A DNA stretch of 23,144 bases from Thermogutta sp. GTDB taxonomy: Bacteria > Planctomycetota > Planctomycetia > Pirellulales > Thermoguttaceae. Every line of letters begins with the position of its first letter. Within the stretch, counting starts at the first letter, position 1. The DNA is taken from contig NZ_JACIYL010000006.1 of NCBI RefSeq assembly GCF_014359955.1, positions 1-23,144 of the forward strand, in the 5' to 3' direction. Below the pieces are notes generated by a model that saw only the letters and a program-made list of their open reading frames with translations, searched no databases and had not been told where the DNA came from. Made by a program: the position numbers and the translations under genes. Shown here piece after piece: positions 1 to 7,177 of the stretch.

Positions 1-26
1 GCCAGGCCCCCTTCCGACGGCCTGGC
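1..26 (-). terminator. Hairpin downstream of polX, possible terminator
   Basis: An 8-base perfect inverted repeat (positions 1-8, gccaggcc, and 19-26, ggcctggc) encloses a 10-base loop, 26 bases past the polX stop codon. GC-rich hairpins just after a stop codon are typical of intrinsic terminators. The bases that would carry the T-tract on the minus strand lie outside the window, so this could also be a simple hairpin or an intergenic repeat. Confidence 0.35.
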
Positions 27-52
27 AAAGTGCGAATCCCGAATGCCCGGGT

Positions 53-1777
53 TCAGCGACGGTATCGGGGCAGCCGCTTTTTAAATTCTCCCCAGGGCAG
101 GGTGTTGACAACGTCTTCTTTCGTCAATCCGCCCCGGCGTGCCTGGAGGACGCCGTACCGCATTGCCTCAAGTCCATTTATGCTATGCGCATCTGTTGAA
201 ATTGCAATAGGGACACCATACGCTTTGGCGGCCGCACACGCCACGTCGTCAAGGTCCAAACGCCGCGGATGCGCATTGAGCTCCATCATCTTGCTATAAT
301 CCCGTGCCGCCCGTAACACCGCGTCGAGATCCACCTGGTACGCCGGGCGCTCGAGAAGTAACCGACCCGTTGGATGAGCAATGGCACATACAGCAGGGTG
401 CTTCAGAGCTCCGATCATTCGTCGCGTGATTTCCTCCCGAGATTGATTCTGGCCAAAATGCACACTGGCCACCACCCAATCCGCCTGATTCAACACCTCG
501 TCGGGGAGATCCAGACGCCCGTCTTCGAGGATGTCCACCTCAACCCCCTTCAAAATCCGAAAGTTTCGCCATTTACCCGCCATCTGATCGATCGCCTTCC
601 ACTGGGAAAGAAGCCGCTCGGGATTCAAGCCGTTGGCCACACTGACGCGCTGGGAGTGGTCGGTGATCGCGATATACTGATATCCCTTTTTCCTGGCCGC
701 CTCGGCCATCTCCTCAATCGTCGCCAGGCCGTCCGACCACGTGCTATGCATGTGCAAATCGCCTCGGATGTCGTTCAGCGTAATAAGTTCGGGAAGTGAC
801 CCGGCGGCTGCCCACTCGAACTCCTTTCGCCCTTCTCGAAGCTCTGGCGGGAACCACGGCAGCCCCAACGCCCCGTACACCTCTTCCTCTTCGCGTCCAG
901 CGATGCGTTTATCCCCTCGAAACACCCCATACTCATTGATCTTCAAGCCCAGGTCTTTAGCCATGCCCCGCAAAATAACATTATGCTCTTTTGAGCCTGT
1001 GAAATACTGGAGAGCCGCCCCAAACGATTCTTCCGGCACGACCCGCAGGTCCACATGAAGCCCCGTTTGCAGCACGACCGACATCTTCGTATCGCCGCGA
1101 GCAATGACGTCTCTCACTGCCCGATATTTGGCCAGTCGATCCATGACCGGATGGGGATCGTTGGCAACGGCCAGAAAATCAAGATCACCGACGGTATCCT
1201 TGCCACGGCGATAACTTCCCGCCGGGGCCAGGCGGCGTAATCCCTGGGTTCCCTCAAGATGGGCGAGAATTTCCTGCACAATCTGATCCGCATCACACCA
1301 CAGAATGCGTTGGGTAGCGAGAAGGGCCGCCTCTATACCCTTGAGTATGTTCTCCTCGGTCTTCGCCCCAAATCCCTCTAAATCGCGGATTTTATGCTGA
1401 AGACACGCTTCGCGTAATTCCTCCAGCGTTTTAATCTTCAGCTTGTTGTAAATCGCGGCGACTCGTTTCGGGCCCAACCCCGGAACCCGCATGAGAGTGA
1501 GCACACTCTCGGGTATCTGGGCTTTTAGCTCTTCCAGAAGTGGCAGAGAGCCCGTCTTGACCAGCGTCGTGATCTTCTCGGCCAAATCGGCCCCAATACC
1601 GGGCAATTCGGTCAGAGCATCGGGGCCTGCCCGGGCCAACTCGGCGACCGGCTCGGTAAGTTCGCTGATTGTCCGCGCTGCTGTTCGATAAGCCCGGACC
1701 CGGAACGGATTCGCTCCCTGAAACTCTAAAAGATCGGCAATTTGCTCAAAAACCGCCGCAATCTCCGCGTTTGTCAC
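53..1777 (-). CDS. polX: DNA polymerase/3'-5' exonuclease PolX (Pol X + PHP domains)
   Basis: Family X DNA polymerase, which fills short gaps in base-excision and end repair; the C-terminal PHP domain gives Mn-dependent 3'-5' exonuclease or AP-processing activity in bacterial homologues. Numbered from an ATG at 1810 (585 residues), it shows helix-hairpin-helix segments near 70-130, palm motif GSYRRGKDTVGDLDF with acidic residues D209 and D211, and a third Asp at D254 (HVDLR). The PHP domain spans about 350-580, with H353 and H355 (DLHMHS), TDH near 384, E424/D426, H451, H479 and TDAH near 540, so all metal-binding positions appear intact. The family normally begins with MTNxEIA; here VTNAEIAAVF begins with GTG at 1775-1777, with GGGAG upstream, so I prefer that start (574 residues) over the ATG at 1810. 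It is a housekeeping repair gene, unlikely to serve the neighbouring polysaccharide locus. Confidence 0.96.
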   Translation of the reverse strand: MTNAEIAAVFEQIADLLEFQGANPFRVRAYRTAARTISELTEPVAELARAGPDALTELPGIGADLAEKITTLVKTGSLPLLEELKAQIPESVLTLMRVPGLGPKRVAAIYNKLKIKTLEELREACLQHKIRDLEGFGAKTEENILKGIEAALLATQRILWCDADQIVQEILAHLEGTQGLRRLAPAGSYRRGKDTVGDLDFLAVANDPHPVMDRLAKYRAVRDVIARGDTKMSVVLQTGLHVDLRVVPEESFGAALQYFTGSKEHNVILRGMAKDLGLKINEYGVFRGDKRIAGREEEEVYGALGLPWFPPELREGRKEFEWAAAGSLPELITLNDIRGDLHMHSTWSDGLATIEEMAEAARKKGYQYIAITDHSQRVSVANGLNPERLLSQWKAIDQMAGKWRNFRILKGVEVDILEDGRLDLPDEVLNQADWVVASVHFGQNQSREEITRRMIGALKHPAVCAIAHPTGRLLLERPAYQVDLDAVLRAARDYSKMMELNAHPRRLDLDDVACAAAKAYGVPIAISTDAHSINGLEAMRYGVLQARRGGLTKEDVVNTLPWGEFKKRLPRYRR

Positions 1778-1890
1778 AGCCAGGACAACTCCCAGAAATC
1801 TCAGAAACAAAAATCCACGCCTGGAATGCCAATAAAAAACAGACGATTAATATCCGGTGCCTATGCTTTGATGGTTCTCTATGAATTTGG

Positions 1891-2883
1891 CTACATATGA
1901 AGCTCAACGATATCGCGATCCTGCAACACGTAGTCGCCTTTGACCACCGTTCCAGGATGGACCGCCGAACCCCACACCCTCGCGAATTTCAGGTTTTTCG
2001 CCAAATCCTTGTGGATTTCTGCCGCCATGTCAGCGACGGTGCTGCCACGGCGAAATGTAAACGGCCGTTCCAGATCCGGCTCTTTCGCAGAAGGTGGCTT
2101 GGCATACACGCGGACAACATCCAGGGCCTTGTAGATAGCTTCCCGCAGCGGCTCCAGACCGATCCCTTTCTCGGCGGAAATCACATATTCCGGAAAATCC
2201 AGCGGGAGGAGCTCGTGAAGGAGTTCCAGGCGGGCCGACGCCTCTTCTATATCGATTTTATTCGGAACAAGAAACGCGCGAGTATAAGATAGCCCCACGT
2301 CTTCCTCGTCCAGGTAAGACGTGGCACTGAGACGACTCTTTGTTTTGTTGAGTTTTTCAATAACCTCCTGGCACTGCACGATTCCTTCATCAGTCCCCAG
2401 ATCGACCATGAGCAGCGCCAAATCAGCACTCCGAATAAGCCCATGCATGCAGGGATCAATAAAGTCCGCAGTAATTGGCGGAGTATCAATCAGTTGGACG
2501 AATACATCCTCCCATGGCATCATCCCGGGCAGCGGCATCTTTGTCGTGAACGGATAGGGCGCTACCTCAGGCGTGGCACGTGTCAGCGCTCGCAGGAGGG
2601 CACTTTTCCCCGCATTGGGTCCACCCAAAATGACAACCGTTCCGGCACCCTGGCGGGGAATGCGGAATCCCCGGGTGCGACGCCCCGTGCTCCGCTCTGT
2701 CTGGATCTGCTTTTTGACTTCACTGATTTTCCGCTTCAGCTCCGCCTGGAGCTTGTCCGTCCCCTTGTGCTTGGGGATTTCCTGAAGCATTACCTGGAGC
2801 CACTTCAACTCCTCCTCGGGAGTTGAAGCCCGCCGATATTCCTCCTCAGCCTTCAGGTACTGCGGTGTGAGATTTGCCGGCAT
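1891..2883 (-). CDS. Obg/DRG-like GTPase with C-terminal TGS domain
   Basis: TRAFAC-class GTPase of 330 residues, related to the DRG/Obg branch. Residues 1-65 form a charged helical region rich in Glu and Lys. The G domain has G1 GGPNAGKS (87-94), a G2 threonine in PFTT (111-114), G3 DTPP (133-136), G4 NKID (208-211) and G5 SAEKG (236-240). The TGS domain covers about 262-330, with the usual ending DRDIVELHM. In DRG proteins the TGS domain contacts the ribosome or its RNA, so a translation- or ribosome-associated role is likely, but the specific partner is unknown. The G3 motif lacks the canonical final glycine (DxxG), here DTPP; this may be a subfamily trait. A 145-base gap separates it from the polysaccharide locus upstream, and the polX start lies about 113 bases after its stop, so it may have its own promoter. 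Confidence 0.9.
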   Translation of the reverse strand: MPANLTPQYLKAEEEYRRASTPEEELKWLQVMLQEIPKHKGTDKLQAELKRKISEVKKQIQTERSTGRRTRGFRIPRQGAGTVVILGGPNAGKSALLRALTRATPEVAPYPFTTKMPLPGMMPWEDVFVQLIDTPPITADFIDPCMHGLIRSADLALLMVDLGTDEGIVQCQEVIEKLNKTKSRLSATSYLDEEDVGLSYTRAFLVPNKIDIEEASARLELLHELLPLDFPEYVISAEKGIGLEPLREAIYKALDVVRVYAKPPSAKEPDLERPFTFRRGSTVADMAAEIHKDLAKNLKFARVWGSAVHPGTVVKGDYVLQDRDIVELHM

Positions 2884-3028
2884 CGCCGTCTCAACGTCCG
2901 TGATGAATCAATCACCCTCTCTTGTGAATGGCACCACCCAAATCACCTGCTGTCACACAAGGCATCCACCGATACGCGATATCGACCGCCCCCTCATTGG
3001 CGAAGTTCATTATTATCTATATCATGAA

Positions 3029-4279
3029 TCAGTCCGTCGGGCCAGGGTCCGAATGCACCGGCTGACCACCCAGCGAATCGAAAGCCACCTTCACAAATTG
3101 CCTCGCCTTTTCCGCCCAACTCTCGCCGCGGACGCGTTGCCGTGCCGCGAGTTGCTCCGGATTAATGCCCGCTTTGAGACGGAAATCTACCCATGCTGCG
3201 AAATCCTCTGGTGTAGTCGCGATGTCCACGGCATCCGCCCACCTACGGGTGGCCGGTATGTCACAAACGACGACGGGTCGGTCCGTTGCTAAATATTCTC
3301 GCAGCTTTAACGGCTCGGATTCATCGACACCGGGCCCCCGACAATAGGGCATGATAAGAACGTCCGCGTGCCGTGCCAGAATCGGAAGCATGTACTGAGG
3401 AATGGATCCTGGCATTTTTACCCGCCCGATTCTGTCCAGCTCGGGATTGTGCGTGTTGACCGGTCCTACCAGAAGGATGGTGCCCCGCGGAATTCGTTTA
3501 CTTATTGCTGCCACAATAGCCGTGTCTATCTGCCAGTTAATAGATCCCCAAAAAACAATCCACGGGCGGTCATACCGCTGCAGCCACTCGGAAATAGGCT
3601 CGCTGTCTGTTTCCAACGCCGGAGAAGACCACATCTCCCAATCAATCCCATGCGTGATGACGACGGCAGTTCTTCCGTATTCTTCTATATGTCTTTTTAA
3701 ATGCTCATTCGCCGCAACAATAACGTCCGCGTTTTCGATAAGATGTGTTTCTAATTCCGTGATTGCCTTCTTGTCCATCTCAGGCCAGTTGTGAAAGTCA
3801 TCCACGCAGTAATAGAGCCATCGCTCGACCTGCAAGATCCGCACGAGAATTGCCACGATCGGTATTGTTGTCACCACGACACGTGGCCTCGGAAGTCGCT
3901 GAACTGCCGGTGCAAGTTGCCACTTCAACAGCGCGCGATTGAGCGCTCGCTCCCACCGTCGTGTTACTCGGGGCCACATCACCGGATTGAGAACCCTGGG
4001 AGTCTTATTCGGAACAGACGACTTCCGCACAATCGGTGTGTTTGCCGTCGCATACCGCAAACTCAACCACTGCCCTATTTTTTCCATTCCCCGTCGAAAA
4101 GTGAATACATTTAATCGTGGTGGGCGCATCCCGATTGTATTGACCCACATCACGGGAAATTCGTGGAGTAGGTGCCAGAAAATATGCTGACAGCTTGAGG
4201 GATGCCTTCCCCAATCATCGGCAAACACAATGAATGAACCGGATTTGACTTCCGATCCTACCGGTAGTTTATCGTTCAT
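3029..4279 (-). CDS. GT-B glycosyltransferase, TuaH-like group 1 family
   Basis: Probable retaining GT-B glycosyltransferase acting in the cytoplasm on a lipid-linked glycan. The N-terminal half starts with FIVFADDWGRHPSSCQHIF, resembling the opening of teichuronic-acid TuaH-type enzymes. The C-terminal half carries a variant nucleotide-sugar motif, DESEPLKLREYLATDRPVV, where the two glutamates of ExxxxxxE flank PLKLR. There is no signal peptide or membrane segment. The reading frame is open to a TTG at 4306 (425 residues), but ATG at 4279 sits closer to the conserved domain and is preferred; neither has a strong ribosome-binding site. It is the last gene of the polysaccharide locus, 72 bases after the preceding GT4. 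Donor and acceptor sugars cannot be read from the sequence. Confidence 0.8.
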   Translation of the reverse strand: MNDKLPVGSEVKSGSFIVFADDWGRHPSSCQHIFWHLLHEFPVMWVNTIGMRPPRLNVFTFRRGMEKIGQWLSLRYATANTPIVRKSSVPNKTPRVLNPVMWPRVTRRWERALNRALLKWQLAPAVQRLPRPRVVVTTIPIVAILVRILQVERWLYYCVDDFHNWPEMDKKAITELETHLIENADVIVAANEHLKRHIEEYGRTAVVITHGIDWEMWSSPALETDSEPISEWLQRYDRPWIVFWGSINWQIDTAIVAAISKRIPRGTILLVGPVNTHNPELDRIGRVKMPGSIPQYMLPILARHADVLIMPYCRGPGVDESEPLKLREYLATDRPVVVCDIPATRRWADAVDIATTPEDFAAWVDFRLKAGINPEQLAARQRVRGESWAEKARQFVKVAFDSLGGQPVHSDPGPTD

Positions 4280-4378
4280 ACGCGGTCGCCGCACATTCGC
4301 CCCCAAAACCTACTGGACCAAGCGGCACCATCTCCTACCCTTGGGCCGAGTCCCGGGACCAATCGAAATCGAGGATTA

Positions 4379-5500
4379 TCACGTGCTGGAAGAAATACAC
4401 CTTTTTACGATCGCATCATACTCCGCAAACATGCGATCTTCTGAAAAGAGCGCCGCCGCCCGCTGTCGCCCCGCGTGTCCGAGCCTGGTTCTCAGTTCAC
4501 AATCCGTGGCGAGTCGGCGCAGGGCTTTCGCTGTTTCCTCTGGATTTCCTGGCGAAACCAACAGGCCGGTCTCATCTTTCGCAACAATTTCCGGAACCCC
4601 GCCCACTTCCGTGGCAACAACCGGCAGCCCGACCATCATGGCCTCGATGATAGTGACCGGAATTCCTTCGTTGAGGCTCGTCAATAAAAAAATATCGCCC
4701 GCCGCCAAGACCTCCGGGACATCCTCGCGATACCCAAGGATGCGAACGCAGTCTTCCAGGTTCAGACTACGGATCGTACTTTCAATCTCGCTTCGCGTTG
4801 GCCCGTCACCCACAAGGATCAGTTTCATTGGAATATCGCGCAGATACCGAAACGCACGCAGCGCGGTGAGATGATCTTTCAGCGGATCGAACCTCGCCAC
4901 ATGAACCACCACGACATCACGGGGCGTCGCGCCAAGAGAATCCCGATAACTGTTTCTTTTTTCAGCACATCCATCAAACCGCCGCATGTCTACCCCATTA
5001 TAGACAACGGATATACGTGAGGCCGGAAATCCTTCCTTTTCAACCAATGCGTGTTTGACCGCCTTCCCAACGGCAACAATCACATCATGGCGGCGGAGAA
5101 GAAAACGATTAAACAAGAAACGGCGTAATTTCTTCTTGTCTGGATAAAACCGCCCGTGCTCGACATAAACAACGGGAACTTTTTTTCGCAAGCCTCTGGC
5201 GAGTGCGGAATAGAAAAACGGCGTATACTGATGTGCGATGATCACCGCCGGCGTCCATTCCATCAATATACGCCTCAACCGCAAAACACATGCCCAGTCC
5301 AGCCCTGGCCTGCGGCCGATCACGGCCGTTCGAATCCGTTCGCGGCCAAGATGTCCTTCCAATGGTCCGCCGCTATCAATGAGAGCAAGTCCGACGGGAT
5401 ACACGGTCGAAAATCGCTGCGCCAATCGTACGGCCAGCACCTCTGCCCCCCCGTAGTCGAGACTGTGCAGCACCTCGAGAATGCACCGCTCGGACATCAT
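4379..5500 (-). CDS. GT4 family glycosyltransferase
   Basis: A 373-residue GT-B enzyme of family GT4, expected to transfer a sugar from a nucleotide-sugar to a growing lipid-linked chain. Near the N-terminus is the acceptor-side motif LHSLDYGGAEVLAVRLA, and the linker strand reads VYNGVDMRRF. The C-terminal Rossmann half contains LVGDGPTRSEIE and the nucleotide-binding motif NEGIPVTIIEAMMVGLPVVA, with glutamates spaced E(x7)E, followed by GGVPEIV. The start abuts the preceding UbiA-like gene as TGA-ATG with no spacer, and AGGA lies six bases upstream, so the two are probably translationally coupled. A second ATG directly follows the first. Sugar specificity is not predictable. Confidence 0.92.
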   Translation of the reverse strand: MMSERCILEVLHSLDYGGAEVLAVRLAQRFSTVYPVGLALIDSGGPLEGHLGRERIRTAVIGRRPGLDWACVLRLRRILMEWTPAVIIAHQYTPFFYSALARGLRKKVPVVYVEHGRFYPDKKKLRRFLFNRFLLRRHDVIVAVGKAVKHALVEKEGFPASRISVVYNGVDMRRFDGCAEKRNSYRDSLGATPRDVVVVHVARFDPLKDHLTALRAFRYLRDIPMKLILVGDGPTRSEIESTIRSLNLEDCVRILGYREDVPEVLAAGDIFLLTSLNEGIPVTIIEAMMVGLPVVATEVGGVPEIVAKDETGLLVSPGNPEETAKALRRLATDCELRTRLGHAGRQRAAALFSEDRMFAEYDAIVKRCISSST

Positions 5501-6484
5501 TCACATTCCTGCGGTTGGCCAGAGCGGCGGGAGCGAAGGTTCCTGGATGTTGAGAACGCGCCGCACGAAATCCAATTTGACAAAAAGAAGTAAAACACCT
5601 ATGACGAAGGTGCAGCCAAGAAGTACCGCCAACCCCTTCTGCTTATATAAGGCTTCCGGCTCGTTTCCAACTGCCGGCGAAATAGCGGCCTTCACATAGC
5701 CCGTAAAGCATGCTGCCAATAGAGGAATTATAATCACCAGTTCAACATGATAGCGGGCAATGAATACTCCCAGAAGAAAAGCCGTCATGGTCGCGTAGAA
5801 AAACATTTGCAGTACGATAGAGTCTTTTGTGTAAAACGCAAGCGACTTTCGGTACTGCGCTGCGTGCGCAGATGGCCCCAAACGCTCGATCTCAACCAGT
5901 CGCTTTGCTGCCATCAAAAATGCCCCGCCCATCCAGTAAGCAAAAATCAGAGAAAGCGGTGGCACGCGCGAAGCTAATAGGGCGAACCATCCCAGAAACA
6001 ATCGAATTGGATTATTGAAAGCTTCGGCGATAATGTCGAGATATGGAATATCCTTCAAGCGAAGGGGTTTTACATTGTAGAGAATGCCGGAAGCCAGGAA
6101 TACCAACGTTGTGAGGACGACCATCGTGTTGACAAGCACTGCTACTGCAAGTCCAGCGGCGGCGAATACCCCCCAAAGACACAGGGCCACTGTCGCAGAA
6201 ATCTCTCCCGCAGCCACTGCCCGCATGCGCTTGGCCGGGTGATGAATATCGGTCTTCGCATCACACAGTTCATTTAAGATATAATTTGCGGAAGCAGCCA
6301 GAACAGCGATCAATACCGCCAGAAACGATCTGAATACCAGGAAATATATTGTCCCGGTAATGGGCGATAACTCTTGCAGGTAGAATACTGCCAGCGCCGA
6401 ACCAATAAGCACGAATAAATTTTTCGGCCAGTAGTCTGGCCGGATCATCCGAACGACATTGACAACGAAGCGACGTGCATCCAT
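5501..6484 (-). CDS. UbiA-superfamily prenyltransferase, decaprenyl-phosphate phosphoribosyltransferase-like
   Basis: Integral membrane protein of 327 residues with about eight or nine hydrophobic segments. Three features point to the branch that joins polyprenyl phosphate to phosphoribosyl diphosphate (Rv3806c/UbiA of mycobacteria) rather than to quinone or haem prenyltransferases. These are an N-terminal RPDYWPKNLF (family RPxxWxKN), an Asp-rich motif NELCDAKTD at 71-79, and the following HHPAKRMRAVAAG. The first Asp of the usual NDxxDxxxD is Glu here. The second acidic region is LKDIPYLD (143-150). The gene lies 15 bases after a HAD phosphatase gene, whose stop TAG overlaps a GGAG ribosome-binding site. 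The product could be a polyprenyl-phospho-pentose precursor for the glycan made by the surrounding transferases. Assignment to the UbiA superfamily is firm; the substrate is inference. Confidence 0.85.
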   Translation of the reverse strand: MDARRFVVNVVRMIRPDYWPKNLFVLIGSALAVFYLQELSPITGTIYFLVFRSFLAVLIAVLAASANYILNELCDAKTDIHHPAKRMRAVAAGEISATVALCLWGVFAAAGLAVAVLVNTMVVLTTLVFLASGILYNVKPLRLKDIPYLDIIAEAFNNPIRLFLGWFALLASRVPPLSLIFAYWMGGAFLMAAKRLVEIERLGPSAHAAQYRKSLAFYTKDSIVLQMFFYATMTAFLLGVFIARYHVELVIIIPLLAACFTGYVKAAISPAVGNEPEALYKQKGLAVLLGCTFVIGVLLLFVKLDFVRRVLNIQEPSLPPLWPTAGM

Positions 6485-6499
6485 CCTGCGATTATGCTC

Positions 6500-7096
6500 C
6501 TAAACGCGTGGTTCGTCCGCGGAGGCAGTGCCGCCCAACGAACTATCGCCTCTCTTAACCCTGTCTTCGGCATTCGCCTCTTGCGAACACGAGGCCAGTG
6601 ACTTGGGCGTTAGCGACTTGAGAAGCAGCCGCTCCAATGGTCGCTTCCACTTCGTTATCAATCCTTCCCTGTCCGCCCCTCGCGGCACGACAAGGATAGT
6701 ACGCACGCCTGCCCAACGGCCTGCCAACACGTCGGCGAAAAGCTGATCGCCCACAATCGCCACTTCTGAACGTGGAAGGCCCAGCTCGCGCAGCGCCCGG
6801 TGGCAGCCGAACGGAAGCGGTTTCATCGCCCGAGCTACGTAGGGCACGCCGATCCTGTCAGCAAGCCGCTTTATTCGCCGTTTTCCCCCGTTCGATAGAA
6901 GACACACATTTATTCCATTGTGCCTTATTTGATCGAGCCATTGCGCAACTTCCGGCGGAAGGTTGTTTGAAACATAATCTGTCAAAGTACAATCAACGTC
7001 GATGCAAAGTCCCTTGATATTCAGATTTTGCAAACATGCGGGGCGAAGATCGGTCACGCTTTTTACGTAATAGTCTGGCATCCACCACATCCGCAT
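6500..7096 (-). CDS. YqeG-like HAD phosphatase (subfamily IIIA)
   Basis: HAD phosphatase of 198 residues resembling the YqeG/phosphatidylglycerophosphatase-like family, which typically starts with xxPDYYVKS as seen here (7-13). All four HAD motifs are present: nucleophile and acid D33/D35 in DVDCTL, S68 in LLSNGG, K92 in MKPLPFG, and D117/D122 in VGDQLFADVLAG. The start at 7096 is supported by AGGA six bases upstream. A hydrophilic tail of about 40 residues (from roughly 160) extends beyond the usual family length of about 170. It sits immediately before the UbiA-like prenyltransferase, so it may dephosphorylate the polyprenyl-phosphoribose-phosphate that enzyme would make. Alternatively it is an unrelated housekeeping phosphatase. 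Confidence 0.88.
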   Translation of the reverse strand: MRMWWMPDYYVKSVTDLRPACLQNLNIKGLCIDVDCTLTDYVSNNLPPEVAQWLDQIRHNGINVCLLSNGGKRRIKRLADRIGVPYVARAMKPLPFGCHRALRELGLPRSEVAIVGDQLFADVLAGRWAGVRTILVVPRGADREGLITKWKRPLERLLLKSLTPKSLASCSQEANAEDRVKRGDSSLGGTASADEPRV

Positions 7097-7177
7097 TGTA
7101 TGTCCTGTATCCTGCGTTGTGCTAGATAATCACAATGATCTATCGGATCAAAGACACCCCTAGACAATAACGGTCGA

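Noticed and set aside
53..2883. PolX and the TGS GTPase as parts of the polysaccharide system
   Set aside because: Both are general housekeeping families in repair and translation; being next to the locus with a 145-base gap is not evidence for a shared role.
2970..2984. Small hairpin cgata-cgcga-tatcg between the polysaccharide locus and the GTPase gene, considered as a terminator
   Set aside because: The stem is only five bases and no T-tract follows on the minus strand.
7123..7142. Inverted repeat tagat...atcta in the gap before the HAD gene, considered as an operator
   Set aside because: Only five paired bases per arm with a 10-base centre, no match to a known regulator site and no promoter elements I could place nearby.
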